Assembly: GCA_021325695.1 (NCBI GenBank)
Contig: JAJTCR010000102.1
Span: forward strand, 1-5,873
Length of the DNA: 5,873 nucleotides
Reading direction: 5' to 3'
DNA from: Steroidobacteraceae bacterium
GTDB taxonomy: Bacteria > Pseudomonadota > Gammaproteobacteria > Steroidobacterales > Steroidobacteraceae
Position numbers and translations under genes: made by a program. The notes beneath the pieces are model-generated. The model made no database searches. It worked only from the letters and a program-made list of their open reading frames with translations, and was not told the DNA's origin. Below are positions 1 through 5,873 of the stretch, piece after piece. The number at the start of each line of letters is the position of its first letter. The stretch's first letter is position 1.

Positions 1-702
1 GGCGACGATCTCCGACTCGCCCTCCGCGACGTCGAACGGCGCGCGGTTCGTTTCCGCCACGCCCGAGATGAAGTAGACGACGAGCAGCGGCGCGAGCCAG
101 AACCAGTACCAGCTCAGGGGCCCACCCGACTGCGCCGCGACGATCTTGCCGAGGTTGAGCGAGCCGGCGGCCATCACGACGCCGACGAGCGCGAACCCCA
201 TCGCGATCTCGTAGGCAACGATCTGCGCGGCCGAGCGCATTGCGCCGAGGAACGCATACTTGGAGTTCGCGGCCCAGCCGGCGAGGATGATGCCGTAGGC
301 GCCGAAGCCTGCAAGGGCGAGGATGTAGAGCACGCCCGCGTCGACGTCGGCGACCGAGAAGCCCGGCCAGAGTGACATCACGGCCCACGCCGCGAACGCC
401 GGCGTCAGTGTCAGCAGCGGCGCGACCACGAACAGGAAGCGGTTCGACCGCGCCGGGATGACGACTTCCTTGAGCAGCAGCTTGATCACGTCGGCGAACG
501 GCTGCAGCAGGCCATACGGGCCCACGCGGTTCGGGCCGATGCGCACCTGCATGTAGCCGATGACCTTGCGCTCCGCGAGCGTCAGGTACGCCACGCTCAG
601 GATCACGGTGATCGTGATCGCGAGGATCTGCGCGACCGTGACGATCGTGGTACGCAACCAGTCCGGTTGCGCCATCCACAGGGAGCCGATCGAGTCGATC
701 AT
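1..702 (-). CDS. nuoH: NADH-quinone oxidoreductase subunit H (NuoH), 3' end cut by window edge
   Basis: Membrane subunit of complex I (ND1/Nqo8 family). It sits under the hydrophilic arm, closes the quinone-binding chamber with NuoD and NuoB, and passes redox energy to the proton-pumping subunits. The frame reads 234 codons from ATG (702-700) to the window edge without a stop; the family is usually about 330-360 residues, so roughly the last third is missing. Visible signatures are AERKVIGYMQVRIGPNRVGP (residues 43-62), LLQPFADVIKLLLKE (65-79), GWAANSKYAFLGAMRSAAQ (142-160) and ETNRAPFDVAEGESEIVA (217-234), the last being the acidic quinone-chamber loop. Hydrophobic segments lie near residues 16-43, 87-111, 121-143, 158-180 and 199-215. 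There is no cleavable signal peptide, as expected for this family. The start overlaps the nuoG stop as ATGA, which points to translational coupling; only a weak GGGAA lies just upstream. The frame was translated by hand from the minus strand. The identification is secure. Confidence 0.96.
   Translation of the reverse strand, partial: MIDSIGSLWMAQPDWLRTTIVTVAQILAITITVILSVAYLTLAERKVIGYMQVRIGPNRVGPYGLLQPFADVIKLLLKEVVIPARSNRFLFVVAPLLTLTPAFAAWAVMSLWPGFSVADVDAGVLYILALAGFGAYGIILAGWAANSKYAFLGAMRSAAQIVAYEIAMGFALVGVVMAAGSLNLGKIVAAQSGGPLSWYWFWLAPLLVVYFISGVAETNRAPFDVAEGESEIVA
699..702 (-). other. nuoG stop / nuoH start overlap (ATGA)
   Basis: The nuoH ATG (702-700) and the nuoG TGA (701-699) overlap as ATGA. 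There is no strong Shine-Dalgarno ahead of nuoH, only GGGAA at 710-706. Translation of this membrane subunit is therefore likely coupled to nuoG (inference). Confidence 0.9.
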
Positions 703-2894
703 GCGTTCCCGCCCCGCGGCGCGGCCGCCGACCGACCGTCCGCCGTCGCCTGCAGTGGTGCCGAACGCCGCACGACCGCGTCGACCTGGTAGATGCCCAC
801 CTCGCGGGTCACGTCCATCGAGGCGAGACGCCCCGCGGCGAACGGGGACCCCACGGTGATGGCACCGGCGTAGGCGGCGAGTTCACGCTGCAGTTCGTCG
901 CGGACGTCTTCGGAGCTCGAATAGTCGAAGCCGGGCAGGCCGAGCAGGTTGCCGAGCACGCGCAGGATCTTCCACGCCGGGCGCGCCTCGCCCGCCGGAC
1001 GCGCGGCGCCGGCCACGCTTTGCCAGCACCCTTCCACGTTGACCCAGGTGCCCGACGTCTCGGCGAAGACGGCGCTGGGCAAGATCACGCTCGCGACCGA
1101 CAGGATCTCTTCACTGGCGTACGGCGTGATCGCGACGACACAGTCGGCGCCCTTGAGCGAGGCCTCGGTGGTCACACCCGGCACCACATCGCCACTTTCG
1201 ATGCCGCCCACGAGCAGGTACGCCTTGAGCCGCGCCGCGAGCATGTCGGCCGCGTTGAGCCCGGGGTTCGGGACGGGCCGGCCGCCGGCCGTGCGATGCG
1301 GCAGCACGCCCGCGAGCGCGGCGCCGACACCGTTGCCGCCTTCGGGCAGGTAGCCCAGCTTCGCGCCGGTGACGGCCGCGAGCGCCTGGGCGAGCGACCG
1401 GAGCTCGGCATACGCGATGTGCCGCTGCGCGAGTGCGCCGAGCAGCACGACCTTGAGCTCACCGGCGCCGAGCGCGGACGCCACTGCTTCGTGTTGCGAC
1501 GTCGGCGTGAGGCCCTCGAGCGACGCCGCCACGGTGGCCGGTGCCGGCTTGCCGGCCGCGCGCAGCGCCGCGAGCAGCACCGCCGCGAGGTGCTGCGCCA
1601 TGCCGTAGCCGTTGCTCGTGAGCTGGGCCACGACCGGGAACCGCAAGTCGAGCGGCCGCGGATTGATGAACGCCACCTGCGCGCCACGGCGCACCGCGCC
1701 CTGGCGAATCCGGTGCGCGATCAGCGGCACTTCCTTGCGCACGTCGCAGCCCACCAGGAGCACGCTCGCGGCCTGCTCGAGCTCGGCGATCGAGCAGCCG
1801 AGCGTCGGCGCCACCGGCTCGTGGGCCTGGTCGCGGAAATCGACGCGGCGCAACCGGTGGTCGATGTTGTGCGTGCCGAGGCCGCGCGCCAGCTTCGCGG
1901 TCAGCGCAAGCTCCTCGAGCGTGCCGATCGGCGACGCGAGGACACCGAGTTGTCCCGGTCCGGCCTCGCGCACGACCTGCCGCAGGCCGTTTGCCGCGGT
2001 CTCGAGCGCCGTCTCCCAGTCGACCTCGCGCCACGTGCCGGCGTCCTTGACCATCGGCCTCGACGCGCGATCGGGCGCATAAAAGCCTTCGTAGCTGAAA
2101 CGGTCGCGGTCGGCGATACAGGTCTCGTTGATCGCGTCGTTCGCTCGGGGCACGACGCGCATCAGGCGCCCGCGCAGCACGTGGCCGTGCAGGTTGGTGC
2201 CGACGCAGTCGTGCGGCGACACGAGCGGCGCCTGCGTCATTTCCCAGGCGCGCGCCCGATACCGGTAAGGTTTGTTGTTCAGCGCGCCCACCGGGCAAAG
2301 GTCGATGATGTTCGCGGACAGCTCGTGCTCGATGTTCTGCTCGATGAACGTCGAGATCTGCGTCATCTCGCCGCGCCCGATCGTGCCGAGCGCCGGGGCG
2401 CCGGCAATCTCCTGGCCGAAACGCACGCAGCGCGTGCAGTGGATGCAGCGCGTCATGTCGGTCGAGACCAGCGGGCCCAGGTCCTGGTCCTTGAACACGC
2501 GCTTGCGCTCGCTGTAGCGCGAGACGTCGCGGCCAAAACCCATCGCCAGGTCCTGCAGCTCGCACTCCCCGCCCTGGTCGCAGATCGGGCAATCGAGCGG
2601 GTGGTTGATCAGCAGGAACTCCATCGTCGCCTTCTGCGCCGCGATCGCCTTGGGCGACTTCGTGAAGATCTTCATGCCCTCGGCGACCGGTGTCGCGCAG
2701 GCGGGCATCGGCTTCGGCGCCTTCTCGACCTCGACCAGGCACATGCGGCAGTTGGCTGCGATGCTGAGCTTGTCGTGGTAGCAGAAACGCGGGATGTACG
2801 CGCCGTGCTCGTCCGTCGCCTGGATGATCATGGCGTTCTTGCGGGCCTTGACCGGCACGCCGTCGACTTCGATGTTGACCAGCTCTTCGCTCAT
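699..2894 (-). CDS. nuoG: NADH-quinone oxidoreductase subunit G (NuoG)
   Basis: Large iron-sulfur subunit of the peripheral arm of complex I (75 kDa/Nqo3 family). It carries electrons from NuoF towards NuoI. The protein has 731 residues, a normal size for proteobacteria. The N-terminal ferredoxin-like domain has four Cys for 2Fe-2S N1b (C38, C49, C52, C66). The next domain has H98, C102, C105 and C111 for N5, the His-ligated 4Fe-4S cluster. C150, C153, C156 and C200 bind N4. The Cys set for the extra N7 cluster, present in E. coli, is absent around residues 226-261. From about residue 275 to the C-terminus runs a molybdopterin-oxidoreductase-like domain (e.g. VLLVGCDVRKEVPLIAHR, 378-395; ILPSAVFAETSGTWVNVEG, 604-622), which in complex I is structural and carries no molybdenum cofactor. 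The ATG lies 13 bases after the nuoF stop, behind a weak, close AAGAG (2903-2899). The tail after about residue 715 is Ala/Gly/Arg-rich and probably disordered. The TGA stop overlaps the nuoH start. Confidence 0.98.
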   Translation of the reverse strand: MSEELVNIEVDGVPVKARKNAMIIQATDEHGAYIPRFCYHDKLSIAANCRMCLVEVEKAPKPMPACATPVAEGMKIFTKSPKAIAAQKATMEFLLINHPLDCPICDQGGECELQDLAMGFGRDVSRYSERKRVFKDQDLGPLVSTDMTRCIHCTRCVRFGQEIAGAPALGTIGRGEMTQISTFIEQNIEHELSANIIDLCPVGALNNKPYRYRARAWEMTQAPLVSPHDCVGTNLHGHVLRGRLMRVVPRANDAINETCIADRDRFSYEGFYAPDRASRPMVKDAGTWREVDWETALETAANGLRQVVREAGPGQLGVLASPIGTLEELALTAKLARGLGTHNIDHRLRRVDFRDQAHEPVAPTLGCSIAELEQAASVLLVGCDVRKEVPLIAHRIRQGAVRRGAQVAFINPRPLDLRFPVVAQLTSNGYGMAQHLAAVLLAALRAAGKPAPATVAASLEGLTPTSQHEAVASALGAGELKVVLLGALAQRHIAYAELRSLAQALAAVTGAKLGYLPEGGNGVGAALAGVLPHRTAGGRPVPNPGLNAADMLAARLKAYLLVGGIESGDVVPGVTTEASLKGADCVVAITPYASEEILSVASVILPSAVFAETSGTWVNVEGCWQSVAGAARPAGEARPAWKILRVLGNLLGLPGFDYSSSEDVRDELQRELAAYAGAITVGSPFAAGRLASMDVTREVGIYQVDAVVRRSAPLQATADGRSAAAPRGGNA

Positions 2895-2898
2895 GGTG

Positions 2899-2903
2899 CT
2901 CTT
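2899..2903 (-). promoter_or_regulatory. Weak ribosome-binding site of nuoG (AAGAG)
   Basis: AAGAG on the minus strand lies four bases ahead of the nuoG ATG, in the 13-base gap after the nuoF stop. The match and spacing are both poor, so nuoG translation probably depends partly on ribosomes finishing nuoF (inference). Confidence 0.4.
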
Positions 2904-2907
2904 AGGC

Positions 2908-4215
2908 TCAGGCCGCGGTCTTGCGAGCCCCGACGATGCTGTGGCCGTGTTCCACGTAGTGCTCGAACTCGTGCCGGAAATGACGGATGAAGCTCTGCAC
3001 GGGCCAGGCCGCGGCGTCGCCCAGTGCGCAGATCGTGTGGCCCTCGATCTTGTTGGCGACGTCGACCAGCATGTCGATGTCGGCCTGGCGTCCCTCGCCC
3101 GCCAGGATCCGCTTGAGCGTGCGATTGAGCCAGCCGGTGCCTTCGCGGCAAGGCGTGCACTGGCCGCACGACTCCGCGTAGTAGAAGCGCGAGAGCCGCT
3201 CGAGCACCTTGACCATGCAGGTGGTGTCGTCCATCACGATCACGGCGGCCGACCCCAGCGACGAACCCGCCTTCTTGAGCGAGTCGTAGTCCATGTTGGC
3301 GGCCATGATCTTGTCGGCGGGCAGCACGGGCACCGAGGAGCCGCCCGGGATCACGGCCTTGAGCGGGCGGCCGCCCCGCATGCCGCCCGAGATCTCGAGC
3401 AGCTCGGTGAACGGGATGCCGAGCGGCAACTCGAAGTTGCCGGGCCTGGCGACGTGACCGGAGACGGAGAAGATCACGGTGCCGCCCGAGTTCGGCGGCC
3501 CGAGGCCCGCGAACCAGTCGGGACCCTTGCGCAGGATCGTCGGGACCGACGCAAAACTCTGCGCGTTGTTGATCGTGGTGGGCTTGCCGTAGAGGCCGAA
3601 ATTGGCGGGAAACGGCGGCTTGAAGCGCGGCCGGCCCTGCTTGCCCTCGAGCGATTCCAGCAGCGCGGTCTCCTCGCCGCAGATGTAGGCGCCCGCGCCC
3701 ACGAAGGTGTAGAGGTCGAAGTCCACCCCCGAACCCTGGATGTTCTTGCCGAGCAGGCCAGCCGCGTAGGCTTCCTGCAGCGCCGCCTCGAAGCGCGGGA
3801 TCGGCTCGGCCATGAACTCGCCGCGGATGTAGTTGTAGCCCACGGTCGAGTTCGTCGCGTAGCCGCCGATGGCCATGCCCTCGATCAACGCGTGCGGGTT
3901 GTAGCGCAGGATGTCGCGGTCGTGGCAGGTGCCGGGCTCGGACTCGTCCGAGTTGCAGACCATGTACTTCTGCACCGGGGAATTTCGCGGCATGAACGAC
4001 CACTTGAGGCCGGTCGGGAACCCGGCGCCGCCGCGGCCGCGCAAGCCGGAGGACTTGACGGCCTCGATGACCTGCTCGCGCGCCGGCTTCTCGGCGAGGA
4101 TTTTCCGCCACGCCTCGTAGCCGCCGATCTTCACGTACGTCTCGAGCTCCCACGGCCGCTCGTACTTGAGCGGCTCGAAGCAGACGAGGTTCATGCGATC
4201 GGTCCAGTCGGCCAC
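2908..4215 (-). CDS. nuoF: NADH-quinone oxidoreductase subunit F (NuoF), NADH/FMN-binding
   Basis: Catalytic entry subunit of complex I (51 kDa/Nqo1 family). It binds NADH and FMN, takes a hydride from NADH and hands single electrons to cluster N3. It has 435 residues, a typical length. The glycine-rich FMN/NADH motif GLRGRGGAGFPTGLKW is at residues 57-72, the conserved acidic stretch CNSDESEPGTCHDRD at 87-101, and GAGAYICGEETALLESLEG at 173-191. A SLBB-type region follows at about 245-330. The C-terminal 4Fe-4S N3 ligands are C350, C353, C356 (ESCGQCTPCREGTGW) and C396. The start chosen is GTG at 4215-4213 because AGGAG (4227-4223) lies 7 bases ahead of it. The in-frame ATG eight codons in (4194) has no ribosome-binding site, although it would cost only seven poorly conserved residues. 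The residue pattern around 88-108 resembles xanthomonad NuoF more than E. coli NuoF (from memory). It sits between nuoE (31-base gap) and nuoG (13-base gap). Confidence 0.98.
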   Translation of the reverse strand: MADWTDRMNLVCFEPLKYERPWELETYVKIGGYEAWRKILAEKPAREQVIEAVKSSGLRGRGGAGFPTGLKWSFMPRNSPVQKYMVCNSDESEPGTCHDRDILRYNPHALIEGMAIGGYATNSTVGYNYIRGEFMAEPIPRFEAALQEAYAAGLLGKNIQGSGVDFDLYTFVGAGAYICGEETALLESLEGKQGRPRFKPPFPANFGLYGKPTTINNAQSFASVPTILRKGPDWFAGLGPPNSGGTVIFSVSGHVARPGNFELPLGIPFTELLEISGGMRGGRPLKAVIPGGSSVPVLPADKIMAANMDYDSLKKAGSSLGSAAVIVMDDTTCMVKVLERLSRFYYAESCGQCTPCREGTGWLNRTLKRILAGEGRQADIDMLVDVANKIEGHTICALGDAAAWPVQSFIRHFRHEFEHYVEHGHSIVGARKTAA

Positions 4216-4222
4216 GACGAGG

Positions 4223-4227
4223 CTCCT
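4223..4227 (-). promoter_or_regulatory. Ribosome-binding site of nuoF (AGGAG)
   Basis: Reading the minus strand, AGGAG stands seven bases before the GTG at 4215. It is the best Shine-Dalgarno match in the window and lies in the 31-base nuoE-nuoF gap. It decides the GTG start over the in-frame ATG at 4194 and suggests that nuoF is initiated independently rather than by stop-start coupling. Confidence 0.8.
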
Positions 4228-4246
4228 GCGCGAAACGGGCTGTGCG

Positions 4247-4753
4247 TTACTTGTGGTCGTCGAGAATCCGGTCGACCTTCTCGGGCGTCAGGTTCTCGAA
4301 GTACACGTGGTTCACCATCATCATCGGCGCGCCGTTGCAGGCGGCAAGGCATTCCTCCTCCTGCTTGAGGTAGAAGCGGCCGTCCGGCGTGCTCTCGCCG
4401 ACCTCGATGCCGAGCCGGCGCTGGATGTGCGTGAGGATCGACTCGCCGCCGCAGAGCATGCACGAGATGTTCGTGCACACCGAAATGTGGTGACGGCCGG
4501 TCGGTCGGGTCTCGAACATCGAGTAGAACGTCGCCGCCTCGTACACCTGGATCGGCGGGATGCCGAGGTACGCGGCGACCGCGTCCATCGATTCGGTCGG
4601 CAGGTGGCCCTTCTCGTGCATGACCGCGTGCAGCGCCGAGATGACGGCGGAGCGCGGGCGATCGGCCGGGAACTTGGTGCGCCAGTGGTCGATCTCCTCG
4701 CGCACGTGCGCGGAGAGCGCCTCGCCGGTGTCGTGCGGATGCGCTTCGCTCAT
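4247..4753 (-). CDS. nuoE: NADH-quinone oxidoreductase subunit E (NuoE), 2Fe-2S protein
   Basis: Small subunit of the NADH dehydrogenase module (24 kDa/Nqo2 family). It has a thioredoxin-like fold and holds the 2Fe-2S cluster N1a close to the FMN of NuoF, off the main electron path. It has 168 residues, the normal length. The four cluster ligands are C93 and C98 (SVCTNISC) plus C135 and C139 (EEECLAACNGAP). The N-terminal helical part contains the family pattern GIPPIQVYEAATFYSMF (64-80). The reading frame stays open upstream to another ATG at 4873, but that region is nuoD coding sequence and encodes an Arg-rich stretch unlike NuoE. The ATG at 4753-4751 is therefore chosen: it overlaps the nuoD stop as ATGA and has GGAG at 4767-4764, ten bases ahead. 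The stop is TAA. One further Cys pair member, C101, lies near the cluster but is not a recognised ligand. The identification is secure. Confidence 0.98.
   Translation of the reverse strand: MSEAHPHDTGEALSAHVREEIDHWRTKFPADRPRSAVISALHAVMHEKGHLPTESMDAVAAYLGIPPIQVYEAATFYSMFETRPTGRHHISVCTNISCMLCGGESILTHIQRRLGIEVGESTPDGRFYLKQEEECLAACNGAPMMMVNHVYFENLTPEKVDRILDDHK
4750..4753 (-). other. nuoD stop / nuoE start overlap (ATGA)
   Basis: The nuoE ATG (4753-4751) and the nuoD TGA (4752-4750) share bases in ATGA. This is the classic arrangement for stop-start translational coupling, which helps keep subunit amounts matched. The coupling itself is inferred. Confidence 0.9.
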
Positions 4754-5873
4754 CGATCGATTTCTCCGAACACGATGTCCAGTGTGCCGATCACCGCGAC
4801 CACGTCGGCCAGCATGTGACCCGTCGTCATTTCCTCGAGCGCGGCGAGGTGCGGGAACCCCGGCGCCCGGCACTTCACGCGATAGGGCTTGTTGGCGCCG
4901 TCCGAGACGAGATAGATGCCGAACTCGCCCTTCGGCGCCTCGACGGCCGCGTACGCCTCGCCCTCGGGCACGCAGTACCCCTCGGTGAACAGCTTGAAGT
5001 GATGGATCAGCGATTCCATGTCGCCCTTCATCTGCTCACGGGTCGGCGGCGTGATCTTGTGGTCGTCGACCATCACGGGGCCGGGGTTGGCCCTCAGCCA
5101 CTCGACGCACTGGCGGACGATGCGGTTCGACTGGCGCAGTTCCTCGACGCGCACGAGGTAGCGGTCGTAGCAGTCGCCGTTGACGCCCACCGGGATGTCG
5201 AAGTCCATCCTGTCGTAGACGGCATACGGCTGCTTCTTGCGCAGGTCCCAGGCAATGCCGGAACCCCGCAGCACGGGGCCCGTGAAACCCAGGTTCATCG
5301 CGCGCTCGGCCGTGACCACGCCGATGTTGACCGTGCGCTGCTTCCAGATGCGGTTGTCGGTCAGCAGCGTCTCGTACTCGTCGACGGCCTTCGGGAACCG
5401 GTCGGTGAAGTCCTCGATGAAGTCGAGCAATGAACCGGCTCGCGCTTCGTTGAGACGGTCGATCTCCTTGCGGCTCCGGAAACGCGACGGCGCGTACCGC
5501 GGCATCGTGTCCGGCAGGTCCCGGTACACGCCGCCCGGCCGGTAATACGTCGCGTGCATCCGCGTGCCCGAGACTGCCTCGTAGCAGTCCATGAGGTCCT
5601 CGCGCTCGCGGAAGCAATACAGGAACATCGTCATCGCGCCGATGTCGAGGCCGTGCGCGCCGAGCCACATCAGGTGGTTCAGGATGCGCGTGATCTCGTC
5701 GAACATCGTCCGGATGTACTGCGCCCGGATCGGCGCCTCGATGCCGAGCAGTTTCTCGATGGCGCGCACGTACGCGTGCTCGTTGCACATCATCGAGACG
5801 TAGTCGAGCCGGTCCATGTAGCCGATCGACTGGTTGTACGGCTTGGACTCGGCGAGCTTCTCGGTGCCGCGGT
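4750..5873 (-). CDS. nuoD: NADH-quinone oxidoreductase subunit D (NuoD), 5' end cut by window edge
   Basis: Peripheral-arm subunit of complex I at the membrane interface (49 kDa/Nqo4 family, related to the large subunit of NiFe hydrogenases). It forms the quinone headgroup site with NuoB. The frame is open to the window edge: 373 residues are visible, and about 45 N-terminal residues are missing against the usual 417 or so. Met at 5817 is internal, because conserved sequence (RGTEKLAESKPYNQSIGY) continues upstream of it. Visible family blocks, numbered from the first visible residue, are DRLDYVSMMCNEHAY (20-34), FDEITRILNHLMWLGAH (57-73), YRPGGVYRDLP (110-120), LRGSGIAWDLRK (201-212), GDCYDRYLVRVEE (232-244), ESLIHHFKLFTEGY (286-299), EAPKGEFGIYLVSDG (311-325) and the C-terminus DIVFGEIDR. 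Tyr24 of DRLDY is probably the quinone-site tyrosine known from Thermus and bovine enzymes (from memory). Whether this gene is fused to nuoC, as in E. coli, cannot be seen. The stop overlaps the nuoE start. Confidence 0.98.
   Translation of the reverse strand, partial: RGTEKLAESKPYNQSIGYMDRLDYVSMMCNEHAYVRAIEKLLGIEAPIRAQYIRTMFDEITRILNHLMWLGAHGLDIGAMTMFLYCFREREDLMDCYEAVSGTRMHATYYRPGGVYRDLPDTMPRYAPSRFRSRKEIDRLNEARAGSLLDFIEDFTDRFPKAVDEYETLLTDNRIWKQRTVNIGVVTAERAMNLGFTGPVLRGSGIAWDLRKKQPYAVYDRMDFDIPVGVNGDCYDRYLVRVEELRQSNRIVRQCVEWLRANPGPVMVDDHKITPPTREQMKGDMESLIHHFKLFTEGYCVPEGEAYAAVEAPKGEFGIYLVSDGANKPYRVKCRAPGFPHLAALEEMTTGHMLADVVAVIGTLDIVFGEIDR
4764..4767 (-). promoter_or_regulatory. Ribosome-binding site of nuoE (GGAG), inside the nuoD 3' end
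   Basis: GGAG on the minus strand lies ten bases before the nuoE ATG (4753), within the last codons of nuoD (FGE). Spacing is slightly long. Together with the ATGA overlap it supports the 168-residue start over the upstream in-frame ATG at 4873. Confidence 0.6.

Noticed and set aside
601..619. A palindrome GATCACGGTGATC followed by another GTGATC
   Set aside because: It falls in the first membrane segment of nuoH, where alternating Ile/Thr/Val codons (ATC, ACG, ACC, GTG) produce it. It is not in a promoter position.
1459..2742. A 427-codon open frame on the minus strand inside nuoG in another frame, and a similar 420-codon one inside nuoF (2891-4153)
   Set aside because: The translations are Arg/Ala/Gly-rich with no domain. 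The overlapping nuoG and nuoF frames carry all the expected iron-sulfur and nucleotide-binding motifs.
1020..2990. A 656-codon open frame on the plus strand, antisense to nuoG
   Set aside because: It lies almost wholly opposite a well-supported nuoG. Its product is Arg/Ala/Asp/His-rich without any recognisable domain, which is what a GC-rich gene with G/C third positions gives on its opposite strand. No ribosome-binding site or conserved motif was seen.
2794..4368. A 524-codon open frame on the plus strand, antisense to nuoF and to the ends of nuoG and nuoE
   Set aside because: It is a shadow of nuoF of the same kind: low-complexity Arg/Ala/Val/Leu composition, no motif, and it crosses three real genes with no logic of its own.
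4752..4761. Palindrome ATCGATCGAT at the nuoE start
   Set aside because: It is only ten bases long and explained by the nuoD C-terminal Ile-Asp-Arg codons followed by the ATGA overlap. There is no sign of an operator inside the operon.
4754..4873. A 40-residue N-terminal extension of NuoE from an upstream in-frame ATG
   Set aside because: The stretch lies in nuoD coding sequence, encodes an Arg/Gly-rich segment unlike NuoE, and the ATG at 4753 has the stop-start overlap and a GGAG ahead of it.

Overview
The window is a continuous piece of a bacterial respiratory complex I (NADH:quinone oxidoreductase, type I) operon. All genes lie on the minus strand. Read from high to low coordinates, the order is nuoD (its 5' end is cut by the window edge), nuoE, nuoF, nuoG, nuoH (its 3' end is cut by the window edge). 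This is the standard nuoA-N order. It implies nuoA-C just beyond position 5873 and nuoI onward before position 1.

The packing is very tight. nuoD/nuoE and nuoG/nuoH each share an ATGA stop-start overlap of 4 bases. nuoE/nuoF are separated by 31 bases, which hold a clear AGGAG before a GTG start. nuoF/nuoG are separated by 13 bases. No promoter, terminator, RNA gene, repeat array or mobile element is visible. No non-coding stretch exceeds 31 bases, so transcription presumably starts outside the window.

The products cover the electron input and the junction to the membrane. NuoE and NuoF (with the NuoG N-terminus) form the NADH dehydrogenase module. NADH reduces FMN in NuoF, and electrons pass through iron-sulfur clusters in NuoF and NuoG. 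NuoE carries the off-path 2Fe-2S cluster N1a. NuoD forms much of the quinone pocket. NuoH is the membrane subunit that closes that pocket and links it to the proton-pumping arm. All expected cluster ligands are present, except those of the optional N7 cluster in NuoG.

The DNA is GC-rich, with strong G/C preference at third codon positions. Together with the protein signatures (for example DESEPGTCHDRDILRYNPH in NuoF and EEECLAACNGAPMMMVNH in NuoE), this suggests a proteobacterium, most likely a gammaproteobacterium near Xanthomonadales/Steroidobacterales. That placement rests on remembered family sequences, not on a search. The window looks like ordinary core-genome housekeeping sequence, and I found no credible novel system in it.
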